Origin: Longispora fulva
Lineage (GTDB): Bacteria; Actinomycetota; Actinomycetes; Mycobacteriales; Micromonosporaceae
DNA: 64,000 bases
Reading direction: 5' to 3'
Assembly: GCF_015751905.1 (NCBI RefSeq)
Contig: NZ_JADOUF010000001.1
Span: 868,001-932,000 of the forward strand
The position numbers were made by a program, and so were the translations under genes. This document shows, piece by piece, positions 7,581 to 17,012 of the stretch. The notes below the pieces were generated by a model. That model made no database searches and was not told where the DNA came from. It saw only the letters and a list, made by a program, of their open reading frames with translations. Position 1 is the stretch's first letter; every line of letters begins with the position of its first letter.

Positions 7581-8744
7581 ATGAGCCCCAGACGCCCGCC
7601 GATCACCACCCAGGCATCCACCGCCGTGTTCACCCAGGTCCTCACCCAGGGCCCGGTGTCCCGGGTCGACCTCGCCCGGCGCACTGGGCTGTCCTCCGCC
7701 GCGATCACCAAGGCGGCCCGGCCATTCCTGGACGCCGGCTACCTGGAGGAACTCGAGGCCGGCGAGCGCACTGCGCCGGGGGCCGGCCGACCGGCCAGCC
7801 CCCTGGTCGTACGGGCCGACAGGGAGTTCTTCGTCGGCGTGAAGATCACCACCGAGGACCTGATCGGGGTCGTCGGGGACCTGCGGACCCAGATCCGCGC
7901 TTCCGCGCACCACCAGCTCGCCGCAGGCGACGTCGAACACGTCGTCGGAGCCCTGGCCGAGCTGGTCGACGAGCTGCTGGCCCGCTCGCCGGAGTACCGC
8001 GAACGCACCCACGTCATGGGCGTCGCGGTCTCCGGCGACGTGGACCGCGCGACCGGCACGGTGCGGTACTCGCCGTTCCTCGGCTGGCGCGACGTACCCC
8101 TCGCGGAGCTGCTCGCCGAGGCCACGGGCCTGAAAGTGGTGCTGGAAAACGACGTCAAGGCGCTGACCGTCGCCGAACAGTGGTTCGGCGAGGGCGTGGG
8201 ACTGTCCTCGTTCGCACTGGTCACCGTCGGCACCGGTATCGGTTGCGGACTCGTGATCGGCGGGAACCTCGTCGCCGGCGCGCACGGCGTCGCCGGCGAA
8301 CTCGGCCACCTGGCCGTCGCCGCGGAGCCGGCCTGCCACTGCGGCGGCACCGGGTGCGTGGAGGCGATCGCGAGCACCGACGCGATCGTCGCCCGCGCCC
8401 GCCTCGTCACCGGCTCGCCGGCCCTGAGCATGGAACAGGCGGTGACGGGCGCGCGCGGGGGCGACCCGCTACTGCGGGGAGTCTTCGACCGGGCCGGGCA
8501 CGCGATCGGACTCGGCCTGACCGCCGTGGCCAACCTCGTGGGCCCGGAACGCATCGTGGTCTCCGGGGAGGGCCTGGCGGCCTACGACCTGTTCGAACCC
8601 CAGATTCGCGAGACGTTCGCCCGGCAGGCGTTCGGGGCCGCGGCCGACTGCGCGTTGATCATCCGGCCGCTGCCCTTCGAGGAATGGGCACGCGGTGCCG
8701 CCTCGGTGGCGGTGCAGAGCCTGTTCTCGGGCCACGCCCATTAA
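7581..8744 (+). CDS. ROK family transcriptional repressor of the galactoside cluster
   Basis: The 387-residue protein has an N-terminal winged helix-turn-helix (SRVDLARRTGLSSAAITKAARPFLDAGYL, ends shown in part) and a C-terminal ROK sugar-binding domain. The ROK glycine-rich segment VTVGTGIGCGLVIGG and the zinc-binding CHCGGTGCVEA are present. Such proteins repress sugar genes until a sugar or sugar phosphate binds. It lies between the divergent GH36 gene and a co-directional ABC sugar importer, so galactose, melibiose or raffinose-type sugars are plausible inducers (inference). The ATG at 7581 is preferred because the conserved N-terminus starts there and a -10 box ends 7 nt upstream; the frame stays open further upstream across the operator. 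Confidence 0.88.
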   Translation: MSPRRPPITTQASTAVFTQVLTQGPVSRVDLARRTGLSSAAITKAARPFLDAGYLEELEAGERTAPGAGRPASPLVVRADREFFVGVKITTEDLIGVVGDLRTQIRASAHHQLAAGDVEHVVGALAELVDELLARSPEYRERTHVMGVAVSGDVDRATGTVRYSPFLGWRDVPLAELLAEATGLKVVLENDVKALTVAEQWFGEGVGLSSFALVTVGTGIGCGLVIGGNLVAGAHGVAGELGHLAVAAEPACHCGGTGCVEAIASTDAIVARARLVTGSPALSMEQAVTGARGGDPLLRGVFDRAGHAIGLGLTAVANLVGPERIVVSGEGLAAYDLFEPQIRETFARQAFGAAADCALIIRPLPFEEWARGAASVAVQSLFSGHAH

Positions 8745-8878
8745 CTGAATTGGGATCGCATCCTGCCAAAGCGCGGGTGTGACCGGCGGAAACGTCCATA
8801 TCATTGCGGATACCCAAGACCCGGGTGATCCGTCGAACAGACACGCCCATTCTGGGTCACCTGAACGGAGAACCCCCC

Positions 8879-10138
8879 GTGAGTACCACCTTTTCCCGCC
8901 GCCGTTTTCTCAGCACATCGCTCCTGTTCGCAGGAGGCGCGATCGTGGCCGGATGCGGTGCGGACCCCAAGAAGGCTCCCGGCACCCAGGTCACGCTGAA
9001 CCAGTGGTACCACGCGTACGGGGAGAAAGGCACCCAGGAGGCGGTCAAGCGCTACGCCGCCGAATACACGAAGAACAACCCGGACGTGGCCATCAACGTC
9101 ACCTGGGTCGCCGGCGAGTACGAGACCAAGCTCAACTCCGCGCTGCTCACCGCCGGCGCGCCCGACGTCTTCGAGATCGGCGACTTCCGCCACCAGATGG
9201 TCAAGAACGGCAACCTCGCGCCACTCGACGACGTGATCGGATCCGCCAAGGGCCAGTACAGCAAGGCCGCGCTGGACCTGGTCACGGTCGACGGCAAGAT
9301 CTACGGCATCAAGATGATCGACGACATCATGATGCTGTACTACCGCAAGTCGGTCCTCGCCGCCGCGGGCATCACCCCGCCGCAGACGTTCGCCGACCTG
9401 CTCGCAGCGGCCAGGAAGCTGACCACGCCCAAGCAGAAGGGCCTGTTCGTCGGCAACGACGGCATCGGCGACGTGCCGTACCTGCTGCTGTGGTCGGCCG
9501 GTGGCGACCTCCTCAGCGGCGGCAGGGTCGCGTTCGACTCCCCGGCCGCCCGCGAGGCGCTCGGCGGGCTGCGCCAACTGCACGACGCCGGAGTCCTCCT
9601 GGAGGGCTTCAGCACCGACTGGTACGACCCGGGCGCGATCGTGCAGAACGCCGCTGCGATGCACTGGTGTGGACTGTGGGCGCTGCCGGCCGTCAGCAAG
9701 GAACTCGGCGACGACTTCGGCGTGGTGCCGTGGCCGGCGTTCAACGCCTCCGGGGCCCCCGCCGCGCGACTCGGCGGCTGGTACGAACTGGTCAACGCCA
9801 AGAGCCAGCACGTCGACGAGGCCAAGAAGTACGTCCAGTGGCTGTGGGTCCAGCAGGAGGAACTGCAGAAGGACTGGTGCGTCAAGTACGGGTTCCACGT
9901 CCCGCCCAAGTCCGGCGTCGCCGCGAGGACCACCGAACTCAGCCAGGGCCCGGCCCGGGCGGCCGTGGAGATCTCCCAGAAGTACGGCCACTCCTTCCCC
10001 TCGCTGTGGAACACCGCGACCGGCACGGCGTTCGGCGAGGCTGCCTCGAAGATCGCCAAGCAGAAGGCCGACCCCGCCGCGGCTCTGGCCGACGCCGCCG
10101 CCCGGTGCCAGGCCGAGATCGACAAGCAGCTCGGCTGA
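8879..10138 (+). CDS. Sugar ABC transporter substrate-binding lipoprotein
   Basis: This 419-residue extracellular binding protein of the family-1 type captures sugars for an ABC importer. The N-terminus combines a twin-arginine motif (SRRRFLST) with a lipobox (IVAGC, Cys about 26), so it is likely exported folded by Tat and lipid-anchored. The mature part has the usual WYHAYGEKGTQEAVKRYAAEY opening and a tryptophan-rich C-terminal half. Start is GTG at 8879 with GGAG upstream. Two permease genes follow in an operon; no ATPase gene is present, so a shared MsiK-type ATPase encoded elsewhere probably energises it (established for many actinomycete sugar importers). Confidence 0.9.
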   Translation: MSTTFSRRRFLSTSLLFAGGAIVAGCGADPKKAPGTQVTLNQWYHAYGEKGTQEAVKRYAAEYTKNNPDVAINVTWVAGEYETKLNSALLTAGAPDVFEIGDFRHQMVKNGNLAPLDDVIGSAKGQYSKAALDLVTVDGKIYGIKMIDDIMMLYYRKSVLAAAGITPPQTFADLLAAARKLTTPKQKGLFVGNDGIGDVPYLLLWSAGGDLLSGGRVAFDSPAAREALGGLRQLHDAGVLLEGFSTDWYDPGAIVQNAAAMHWCGLWALPAVSKELGDDFGVVPWPAFNASGAPAARLGGWYELVNAKSQHVDEAKKYVQWLWVQQEELQKDWCVKYGFHVPPKSGVAARTTELSQGPARAAVEISQKYGHSFPSLWNTATGTAFGEAASKIAKQKADPAAALADAAARCQAEIDKQLG

Positions 10139-10141
10139 ACG

Positions 10142-11098
10142 ATGAAGACCGCTACCCGTCCCCTCCAAGCCCCGACCGAGGCCATCACCCGGCCCCGGCG
10201 GCGCACCGACAGATCCGCGATCCTGGCCTTCGTGGCCCTGACCGCGCCCATGGTCCTCGGGCTCGGGTTGTTCAAGTACGTGGCGATCGGCTGGAGCTTC
10301 CTGCTCAGCCTGAGCGAGGCGCGCGGAACCATCACCATCGGATCGTGGGTCGGACTCGACAACTACGAGTTCCTGCTCCGCGATCCCGGGTTCCGCTCCT
10401 CGCTGGTCACCATCGTGCTGTTCGCCGTGTTCATCGTGCCGGTCACCTTCGCCGGCGCCCTGGGCCTCGCCATACTCCTGCACCGGATACGGCGCGGCCG
10501 TGCCCTTTTCCGGACCACCTTCCTGATCCCCGCGGCGGTGTCCTACGTGGCCGCGGCGCTCGTATGGAAGATGAGCCTGTTCAACGGCCTGCCCTCGGGG
10601 ATCGCCAACACGGTCCTCCTGCTGTTCGGCCAGGACGCCGTCCCGTGGGTGGCGACCCAGGACCCGCCGCTGTACTGGGTGGTCCTGGTGACCCTGCGCC
10701 TGTGGCTGCAGGTCGGCTTCTACATGGTGCTGTTCCTCGCCGGACTGCAGGCGATCCCGCCGCACCTGTACGAGGCCGCGTCGCTGGACGGGGCCGCCGG
10801 TTGGGCGATGTTCCGGCACATCACCCTGCCCATGCTGCGCAACACGTCCGTGGCGGTGCTCATGCTGCTGCTGATCAACGCGCTGCAGGCGTTCGACGAG
10901 TTCTACAACATCTTCAGCAGCGGCCTGGGGGCCAGCGCCACCGCCCCCGTCCGCCCCCCTCTGGTCTACCTGTACGGCGTCGCGCTCGGCGACCAGAACT
11001 ACGGCGTCGGATCCGCGGGGGCGTTCCTGCTCACCCTGATCATCGTCGCCATCACCCTGGTCCAGGGCCGCGTGGTCGGCTTCGGGCGAAAGGACTGA
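10142..11098 (+). CDS. Sugar ABC transporter permease (MalF/UgpA-like)
   Basis: The 318-residue integral membrane protein has about six membrane segments and the EAA loop characteristic of binding-protein-dependent permeases (EAASLDGAAGWAMFRHITLPML, first residues EAASLDGA), which contacts the ATPase. It begins 3 nt after the binding-protein stop, so the genes are cotranscribed. It should form the translocation channel with the next gene product. The N-terminal 25 residues are basic and cytoplasmic. Confidence 0.92.
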   Translation: MKTATRPLQAPTEAITRPRRRTDRSAILAFVALTAPMVLGLGLFKYVAIGWSFLLSLSEARGTITIGSWVGLDNYEFLLRDPGFRSSLVTIVLFAVFIVPVTFAGALGLAILLHRIRRGRALFRTTFLIPAAVSYVAAALVWKMSLFNGLPSGIANTVLLLFGQDAVPWVATQDPPLYWVVLVTLRLWLQVGFYMVLFLAGLQAIPPHLYEAASLDGAAGWAMFRHITLPMLRNTSVAVLMLLLINALQAFDEFYNIFSSGLGASATAPVRPPLVYLYGVALGDQNYGVGSAGAFLLTLIIVAITLVQGRVVGFGRKD

Positions 11099-11100
11099 CC

Positions 11101-11919
11101 ATGATCCGCGTCCTCGTCCGCTACCTCGGCCTCGGCCTGCTCAGCACCCTGTTCCTGCTGCCGTTCTACATCATGCTGCGTAACTCGCTCATGACCACCC
11201 GGCAGGTCACCTCGACGGACTGGCAGTGGCTGCCCGTCCCGTTCACCCTCGACAACTTCACCGAACTGTTCACCGACACATCCGTCCCCATGGGCGGCGC
11301 ACTGGCCAACTCGCTGCTGATCGCCACCGTCACCGCCCCCGTCTCCACCATGCTGGCGGCCATGGCCGGCTACGCGCTGGCCCGCATCCAGGTCCCCGGC
11401 AGGGGAGTGGTCACGGCCTTCATCGTCGCCACCCTGATGATCCCCGGATCGGTCACCTTCGTGCCCACCTTCGTGGTCATCGACGCGCTCGGCGGAGTGA
11501 ACACCCGGTGGGGGATCATCGCCCCGGGCCTGTTCAACGCCTTCGCCGTCCTGCTGTTCCGCAGCTTCTACCTGCGGTTCCCCTCCGAGATCGAAGAGGC
11601 CGGCCGGCTCGACGGGCTGGGCCACGTGGGCGTCTTCCGGCGCCTGGCCCTGCCCAACTCCACGACCATGATCGCCGCCATGGGGGCGCTGTCGTTCATC
11701 GACAGCTGGAACGCCTTCCTGTGGCCCCTGGTCATCGGCCAGGACCCCTCCACGTGGACCGTGCAGATCGCCCTGTCGACGTTCCTCACCGCGCAGACCG
11801 TCAACCTGCCCGGACTGTTCGCCGGCGCGGTCGTCTCCATCCTGCCCCTGGTGGTCATGTTCCTCGTCGCCCAGCGCTACATCGTGCAGGGCATCACCAT
11901 GAGCGGCCTGAAGGACTGA
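11101..11919 (+). CDS. Sugar ABC transporter permease (MalG/UgpE-like)
   Basis: The 272-residue partner permease has about six membrane segments and an EAA loop (EIEEAGRLDGLGHVGVFRRL). The ATG at 11101 directly follows the stop of the first permease, and the conserved N-terminus (MIRVLVRYLGLGLLSTLFLL) supports it even though the frame is open much further upstream in the antisense-like phase of the earlier genes. Together with the preceding two genes it makes a complete importer apart from the ATPase. Confidence 0.92.
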   Translation: MIRVLVRYLGLGLLSTLFLLPFYIMLRNSLMTTRQVTSTDWQWLPVPFTLDNFTELFTDTSVPMGGALANSLLIATVTAPVSTMLAAMAGYALARIQVPGRGVVTAFIVATLMIPGSVTFVPTFVVIDALGGVNTRWGIIAPGLFNAFAVLLFRSFYLRFPSEIEEAGRLDGLGHVGVFRRLALPNSTTMIAAMGALSFIDSWNAFLWPLVIGQDPSTWTVQIALSTFLTAQTVNLPGLFAGAVVSILPLVVMFLVAQRYIVQGITMSGLKD

Positions 11920-11987
11920 CCGCTCCACGACCCGGCGGTCGCCGTCGCCCGCCACAGCCTCCCCCCTCAGCACGAAAGGATCCGGTC

Positions 11988-14900
11988 ATGAGACCCATCC
12001 CCCTACGGCAGCGCATCCTCGCCGGAGCGTTGACGGCAGTTCTCGTACCCCTCGCGGTCGTGCTCGTCAGCGGCCCCGCCAGCGCGGCCAGCTACGAGGC
12101 GGAATCGACCGCCAACACCCTCCTCGGCCGCGCCGGGGTCCGCGACTGCGCGCCCTGTTCCGGCAGCAAGAAGGTCGGTGACGTCTACGGGGGCGGCGCC
12201 CTGGAGTTCCGGGGCATCACGGCCGGCGCGGCCGGCGGATTCCGGGTCCGGATCCACTACACCGCCGGCGACGCGCGCTCCGCCCAGGTCAGCGTGAACG
12301 GCGGCCAGGCGAGCACTGTCGCCTTCGCGCCCACGGGCGGCTGGAACGTCGTCGGGATCAGCGAGCTCACCCTCACCCTCGCCGCCGGCGCCAACGTCAT
12401 CAAGGTCGACAGCGGCACCGGCTACGGCCCCGACCTCGACAGCGTCGAGATCGACCCGCTGTCCGCCCCGACCGCCTACGAGGCCGAGGCCTCCGCCAAC
12501 ACCCTCGCCGGGGCCGCGGTGCGGTCCAGCTGCGGCGCGTGCTCGGGCGGTAACAAGGTCGGCTACATCGGCGGCACCGGCACGCTGCGGTTCAACGGCG
12601 TCACCGCGCCGGCCACGGGCGACTACCAGCTTCGAGTGTTCTACGCCACGGCCGACCAGCGCCAGGCGACCATCAGCGTCAACAGCGCCACAGGCGTGCC
12701 GGTCACCTTCAACTCCAGCGGCGGATGGGACAAGGTCGCCACCAGCGACCTGACCGTCAGCCTCACCGCCGGCAGCAACACGATCACCGTGGCCAACCCC
12801 GCGGGATTCGCGCCGGACATCGACAAGATCGAGCTGACGGGTACCGGCCCGGCCCCGAGCCCCTCGCCGTCGCCCACCCCGACCGCCACCCCCACCCCTA
12901 GCGGCGGCATCGACATCAGCGCTGACAACATCCGGATCAACTACAGCCTGGCCACGGGCCGCGCCGACGTCTACTACTCGGGCGTCCGCCGGATCACCGG
13001 CATGTACAGCGGCGCCGACATCGGCTCGACATTCGTGTCCACGAAGGACGCCGGTGCCTCCTGCGCCTACGCCAACCTGGTAGTCACCTGTGCCCGCCCG
13101 GGCCAACCGACCCTGAGGCAGAAGTTCGTCTTCCAGGGGCCCGACCGCTTCCTCATCCAGCTCGAGGCCTCGTCCTCCTCCAGCATCACGGTCAACAAGA
13201 TGACCCCGATGCTGGTGGACACCACCGGCGGCGTCGACATCGGGACCGCCGGTGACAACCGCGTCCTGCTGGTACCGGTCGACAACGACTCCTGGGTCCG
13301 CTACGAGTCCAAGCCGGTCGACACCGTCACCACCGCCAGCCGCAGCTTCGAGGTCACCTCGTTCTACGACGACACCAGCCGCAACGGCTTCGTGTTCGGC
13401 TCCGTCGACCACGACACCTGGAAGTCGGCGACCGTCGCCGCCGGCGGCTCCGGGAAGCTCAACCGCCTGGAGGTTACCGCAGGCATTACCGACTTCGGGT
13501 ACGACTACGGCACGGCCGACAACAGGTTCCAGTTCAACCGGGAGAAGCGCGCGCACAATCCCGTCACGGGCACCACCGTGTCCTCGCCGCGGATGCTGAT
13601 TGGCTACTTCGCCGACTGGCGCACTGGCATGGAGACCTTCGCCCGCGCCAACGCCACGGCCGTGCCGTCGCGCACCTGGGACAAGGGCACCCCGTTCGGA
13701 TTCAACTCCTGGGGCGGGCTGGGCGCGCGCGTCGCCGACCCCACCCTGGTGACCCAGACCAGTGACTTCCTCGCGAGTCAGGTGCCCGGATGGCGCAACA
13801 CCGCCACCGGTGCGGCGAAGCCCTACGTCGGCATCGACTCGTACTGGGACGCGCTGCTGCAGCCGCAGTGGGCGTTCGAGGACCCTAACACCGACTGGAG
13901 CAAGCTGCAGGCCTACGTCGACAAGGTCCACGCCAACGGCCAGGAGCCGGCGCTGTACTTCCAGCCCTTCGTCAACTTCTGGGACCACTACGACGAACCG
14001 GTCGGTGGCACCAAGCTCTGCGACACCTGTCAGAACCAGACCCTGAGGCAGATGAGCCTCAAGGTGAACAACCAGCCCATCATCAACGACGGTGCCATCG
14101 CGCTCGATCCCACCAACCCCGGAGTCCTCAACCGCGCCCGGATGGCGCTGACCAAGTTCCACGACCTCGGCGTGCGCTATGTCAAGATCGACTTTCTGAC
14201 CCATGGCACGCTCGAGGCCGACGGCTGGTACGACACCACCGTCAAGACCGGCCTGCAGGCCTTCCACAAGGGGATGGCCCAGGTGATGAGCTACGCCGGC
14301 CCGGACACGTTCATCGACGCGGCGATCTCCCCGCTGTTCATGGCCCAGTACGCCCAGGCGCGCCGGATCTCCTGCGACGCGCACGGCAGCATGAACAACT
14401 GGCACGAGACCGATCCCGACCGGTACCAGAAGAGCACCGAGTACATGCTCAACTCGCTCACCTACGGTTGGTGGCTCGACGAGCTGTACACCTACAACGA
14501 CGCCGACCACATCCAGTTCGGCAACTACGTCTACGAGAACAACAACAACGCCAAACTGATCGGAGTCTGGCCGGAGAACTACAACCGGGCCCGGGTCACC
14601 TCCGCCGTCATCACCGGCGTGTACCTGATCAGCGACGACTACTCGGCCACCGGAGACCCCGAACTCAAGAACCGGGCGAAGAAGTTCCTGCAGAACCCGC
14701 AGATCAACGCCATCGCCCAGCTCGGCCGCTCGTTCCAACCCGTGGAGGCCGACACCGGCTTCAAGGCCAACAGCCTCTACGTCCTGCGACAGGGCAACAC
14801 CACCTACCTGGCGGTGTTCAACTTCGACAAGACCGGCGCGCGCACGTTCACCGTCGACGCCACCAGGCTCGGCCTGAACGCCGGCACCACCTACAACCTC

Positions 14901-14996
14901 ACGGAACTGTGGTCAGGAGCCACCAGCACGATGAGCGGCTCCACGTCGATCCCGGTCCCCACCGAGGACGCGAAGATCTTCAAGATCACAGGCTGA
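11988..14996 (+). CDS. Large secreted clan GH-D (GH36/GH27-like) glycosidase with two CBM35-type domains
   Basis: The 1002-residue protein starts with a Sec signal peptide (to about residue 35, ...GPASAAS). Two CBM35/CBM6-like modules follow (about 36-160 and 164-285, each beginning YEAE(S/A)xANTL and ending in a D(L/I)DxVE/IE element). A Pro/Ser/Thr linker (about 287-305) leads to a catalytic part of about 700 residues. It contains FGFNSWGG, YVKIDF with candidate nucleophile Asp735, and RRISCD with candidate acid/base Asp797, the arrangement of clan GH-D alpha-galactosidases and raffinose-synthase-like enzymes. It probably trims alpha-linked galactose or related sugars from polymers outside the cell, delivering ligands to the importer encoded just upstream. 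The exact family is not certain. Ribosome site GAAAGGA precedes the ATG. Confidence 0.75.
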   Translation: MRPIPLRQRILAGALTAVLVPLAVVLVSGPASAASYEAESTANTLLGRAGVRDCAPCSGSKKVGDVYGGGALEFRGITAGAAGGFRVRIHYTAGDARSAQVSVNGGQASTVAFAPTGGWNVVGISELTLTLAAGANVIKVDSGTGYGPDLDSVEIDPLSAPTAYEAEASANTLAGAAVRSSCGACSGGNKVGYIGGTGTLRFNGVTAPATGDYQLRVFYATADQRQATISVNSATGVPVTFNSSGGWDKVATSDLTVSLTAGSNTITVANPAGFAPDIDKIELTGTGPAPSPSPSPTPTATPTPSGGIDISADNIRINYSLATGRADVYYSGVRRITGMYSGADIGSTFVSTKDAGASCAYANLVVTCARPGQPTLRQKFVFQGPDRFLIQLEASSSSSITVNKMTPMLVDTTGGVDIGTAGDNRVLLVPVDNDSWVRYESKPVDTVTTASRSFEVTSFYDDTSRNGFVFGSVDHDTWKSATVAAGGSGKLNRLEVTAGITDFGYDYGTADNRFQFNREKRAHNPVTGTTVSSPRMLIGYFADWRTGMETFARANATAVPSRTWDKGTPFGFNSWGGLGARVADPTLVTQTSDFLASQVPGWRNTATGAAKPYVGIDSYWDALLQPQWAFEDPNTDWSKLQAYVDKVHANGQEPALYFQPFVNFWDHYDEPVGGTKLCDTCQNQTLRQMSLKVNNQPIINDGAIALDPTNPGVLNRARMALTKFHDLGVRYVKIDFLTHGTLEADGWYDTTVKTGLQAFHKGMAQVMSYAGPDTFIDAAISPLFMAQYAQARRISCDAHGSMNNWHETDPDRYQKSTEYMLNSLTYGWWLDELYTYNDADHIQFGNYVYENNNNAKLIGVWPENYNRARVTSAVITGVYLISDDYSATGDPELKNRAKKFLQNPQINAIAQLGRSFQPVEADTGFKANSLYVLRQGNTTYLAVFNFDKTGARTFTVDATRLGLNAGTTYNLTELWSGATSTMSGSTSIPVPTEDAKIFKITG

Positions 14997-15004
14997 GAGG
15001 GGTA

Positions 15005-15041
15005 CCGGGTGGCCGGCGGCGTACTGTCGCCGGCCACCCGG
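15005..15041. terminator. Bidirectional terminator hairpin
   Basis: A 14-bp perfect stem (15005-15018 with 15028-15041) and a 9-nt loop lie between the convergent glycosidase and hydrolase genes. There is no U-run, as is common for actinomycete terminators. Confidence 0.8.
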
Positions 15042-15042
15042 C

Positions 15043-15852
15043 TCATGCCGCGTCGGGGTGTAGCCAGTCATAGATCTCCTGGTACACGTCGACACCGGGA
15101 ATATGTCCGCCGCTGTACACGTGGCCTCGCGCGGTCGCGATGTGCGCGAGGAGGTGATCGGAGTGCTCTGCGGAAACGTGGGCGTCGTCGGTTCCCCGCC
15201 AGACGCCGACCGGCACGGTGATGGTCTCCAACTCGAAGCCCCACGGCCGGGCGAGAGCGAGACTGTCGTCGACCCAGCCGTCCGTACCGTCGACGAACGT
15301 CGCCCGCAGTCGCGCCATCGCGTCGGGATCGTCGAGGGCCGGGGGACCAGGTGTGCCGGGCAGTTCCGGACCGCCGTCGTTGACGCGTCCCATGATGTCC
15401 GCCGAGACCTCGGCAAGCCGGGACCGCAACTCCGCCTCCTCGCGCGGCGGCGTGTCGGGATCTGCCGGCTTCACGCCGGAGAGCACCGCGCACGCGGTGA
15501 CGCGGTCAGTGAGCAGCGCAGCGCAGGCGAGGGCGTGCGGTCCGCCTCCGGAGCCGCCGAAGACCGCGAACTGGTTCCAACCGTGGGCGTCGGCGAGCGC
15601 GCGCACGTCGTTCGCCGCGTCGGCCACCGTGCGGCCGGGGCTGCGGGTCGAACCGCCGTAGCCGGGCCGGTCGTACGCGAGAACCCTGAGTTCGCTCCGC
15701 CGCATCGCCTCGATCAGGGTGGGCCACTTCCAGCGGGTGCTGGGCGATCCGCTGTGGAACACGACCGGGTATCCGTCCGCCTGGCCGTACTCGCAGTAGC
15801 GCAGGACCGTTCCGTCCGGGCGGGTCAGCTGCGAGGATTCGGGAAGAGTCAT
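15043..15852 (-). CDS. Alpha/beta hydrolase
   Basis: This 269-residue alpha/beta-hydrolase-fold protein has the oxyanion-region HSGSPST, the nucleophile elbow GGSGGG (FGGSGGGPHALACAA), a late Asp in WRGTDDAHV and the catalytic His in SGGHIPG. It lacks a signal peptide, so it is cytoplasmic. The substrate is unknown; similar proteins are annotated as esterases or as epoxide or haloalkane hydrolases. The start at 15852 is chosen because the conserved sequence begins there; its ribosome site is weak. It is the last of the minus-strand genes on this side of the accessory region, 76 nt after the XRE regulator. Confidence 0.8.
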   Translation of the reverse strand: MTLPESSQLTRPDGTVLRYCEYGQADGYPVVFHSGSPSTRWKWPTLIEAMRRSELRVLAYDRPGYGGSTRSPGRTVADAANDVRALADAHGWNQFAVFGGSGGGPHALACAALLTDRVTACAVLSGVKPADPDTPPREEAELRSRLAEVSADIMGRVNDGGPELPGTPGPPALDDPDAMARLRATFVDGTDGWVDDSLALARPWGFELETITVPVGVWRGTDDAHVSAEHSDHLLAHIATARGHVYSGGHIPGVDVYQEIYDWLHPDAA

Positions 15853-15928
15853 GCGGAGTATCCAAGCGCTTCGGTGTATCGCTCGCAACGCCCGCCGGGA
15901 ATCGCCGGCCGCCGGGCCAGTGGCCCTG

Positions 15929-16999
15929 TCAGCTTGCCGTTTGCTCGATCTCGGCGAGCATAAGCCGCAGCGACTGGCTGTGCTTTTCCGGCGGCAGCCT
16001 GTCGAGGGCCTGCCGCGCGTAGGCGATTCCGCCCGCAGGATCGCCAGCACGGTTCATCATCAGCCCCCGGTGAAGCTCGATGTGCGTGGCGAACCGGGGC
16101 AGCGTCGCGGGCCGCGTCCGGTCGGCCTTCTCCTGGGCTTCGATCGCCCGCTGCTCTTCCCCCAGCCGGGACAGCAGGAGGCTGCTGATCGTGGCCATGC
16201 GCCACTCCGGGATCGCGAAATCAGAGATCTGCTCGGACGACCCGACGATGTCGAAGGTCCGCCTGGCCTCGTCGAGCGTCGCCAGGCTCGCTCGTTTCTC
16301 CCCGCGCAGTCCTTGAACGTGAGCGAGTCCGAGCAGTGCGTTCAAGCGCCCGAGGGAGGGCTGGTCGCTGAGTTCGAGGGCGTGCCTGGCCAGGGTGGAG
16401 GCGATCGGAAGCGCTGCTCCCTCATAGGCGAGTGCCAGGGAGGCCCGCCCTCTGACCCATACGCTGGCGTTCGTGTGTCCGGAACGATCCGCCACCTGCC
16501 CGGCCAACCTGTACCAGGAGATCGCTTCTGTGGATCCCTTCGTGGTCTTGCCGTACACCGTCATGACCCGGGCCGCGATCGCCCACAGCTCGGGCGACTC
16601 CAGATTCTGCTGAAGGACGACGAGGTCCCCGGCGAGCCGGTTCTGCAACTCGCCCGCACCGAGTGTCATGTAGTCGTATCCGTAGCCTTCCACTCGCTCG
16701 CGCCAGTCACCTTCCTGTTCGCGACCGTCGAGTGCGGCGGCAAAGCCATGCCGCAATAACTCCGACGCGGCGATCGGTGCGATGACGCTCGCGGCCAGTC
16801 CAGTCAGAATTCCATGGCGATCCACACACTCTCCCAGCTCTCGCTCGTACGCCAAGATGACATCGGGGTAGGCGCGCTTGACGCCGGTCTCGACGTTCCC
16901 GAGGTGACTTTTGCTGTAGTTCGTGCGACGCGCCATGGAGGACAAGCTGATCCCAGCCGCTTCCCTCGCGGCACGCAGGCTCTGTCCTACGGCGTCCAT
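15929..16999 (-). CDS. XRE-type regulator with TPR-like C-terminal domain
   Basis: The 356-residue protein begins with an XRE helix-turn-helix (SLRAAREAAGISLSSMARR, recognition helix near SKSHLGNVETG) and continues with about 280 residues of helical TPR-like repeats (WRERVEGYGYDYMTLGAGEL, ARHALELSDQPSLGRLNALLGLA in part). This architecture is frequent in actinomycetes for regulators next to nucleotide or sugar enzymes. The ATG at 16999 has no strong ribosome site; a TTG 9 nt upstream is an alternative. It starts 13 nt after the inositol-monophosphatase-like gene ends, so the two are likely cotranscribed. Confidence 0.78.
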   Translation of the reverse strand: MDAVGQSLRAAREAAGISLSSMARRTNYSKSHLGNVETGVKRAYPDVILAYERELGECVDRHGILTGLAASVIAPIAASELLRHGFAAALDGREQEGDWRERVEGYGYDYMTLGAGELQNRLAGDLVVLQQNLESPELWAIAARVMTVYGKTTKGSTEAISWYRLAGQVADRSGHTNASVWVRGRASLALAYEGAALPIASTLARHALELSDQPSLGRLNALLGLAHVQGLRGEKRASLATLDEARRTFDIVGSSEQISDFAIPEWRMATISSLLLSRLGEEQRAIEAQEKADRTRPATLPRFATHIELHRGLMMNRAGDPAGGIAYARQALDRLPPEKHSQSLRLMLAEIEQTAS

Positions 17000-17012
17000 G
17001 GAGACCAATGGA

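Noticed and set aside
8879-11919. A complete ABC importer including its ATPase
   Set aside because: Binding protein and two permeases are present, but no ATP-binding subunit gene lies in or next to the operon.
12003-14738. A 911-codon open frame antisense to the CBM35 glycosidase
   Set aside because: It is Val/Gly/Arg-rich without any domain, and the plus strand encodes a clear secreted enzyme; long antisense frames are expected at this GC content.
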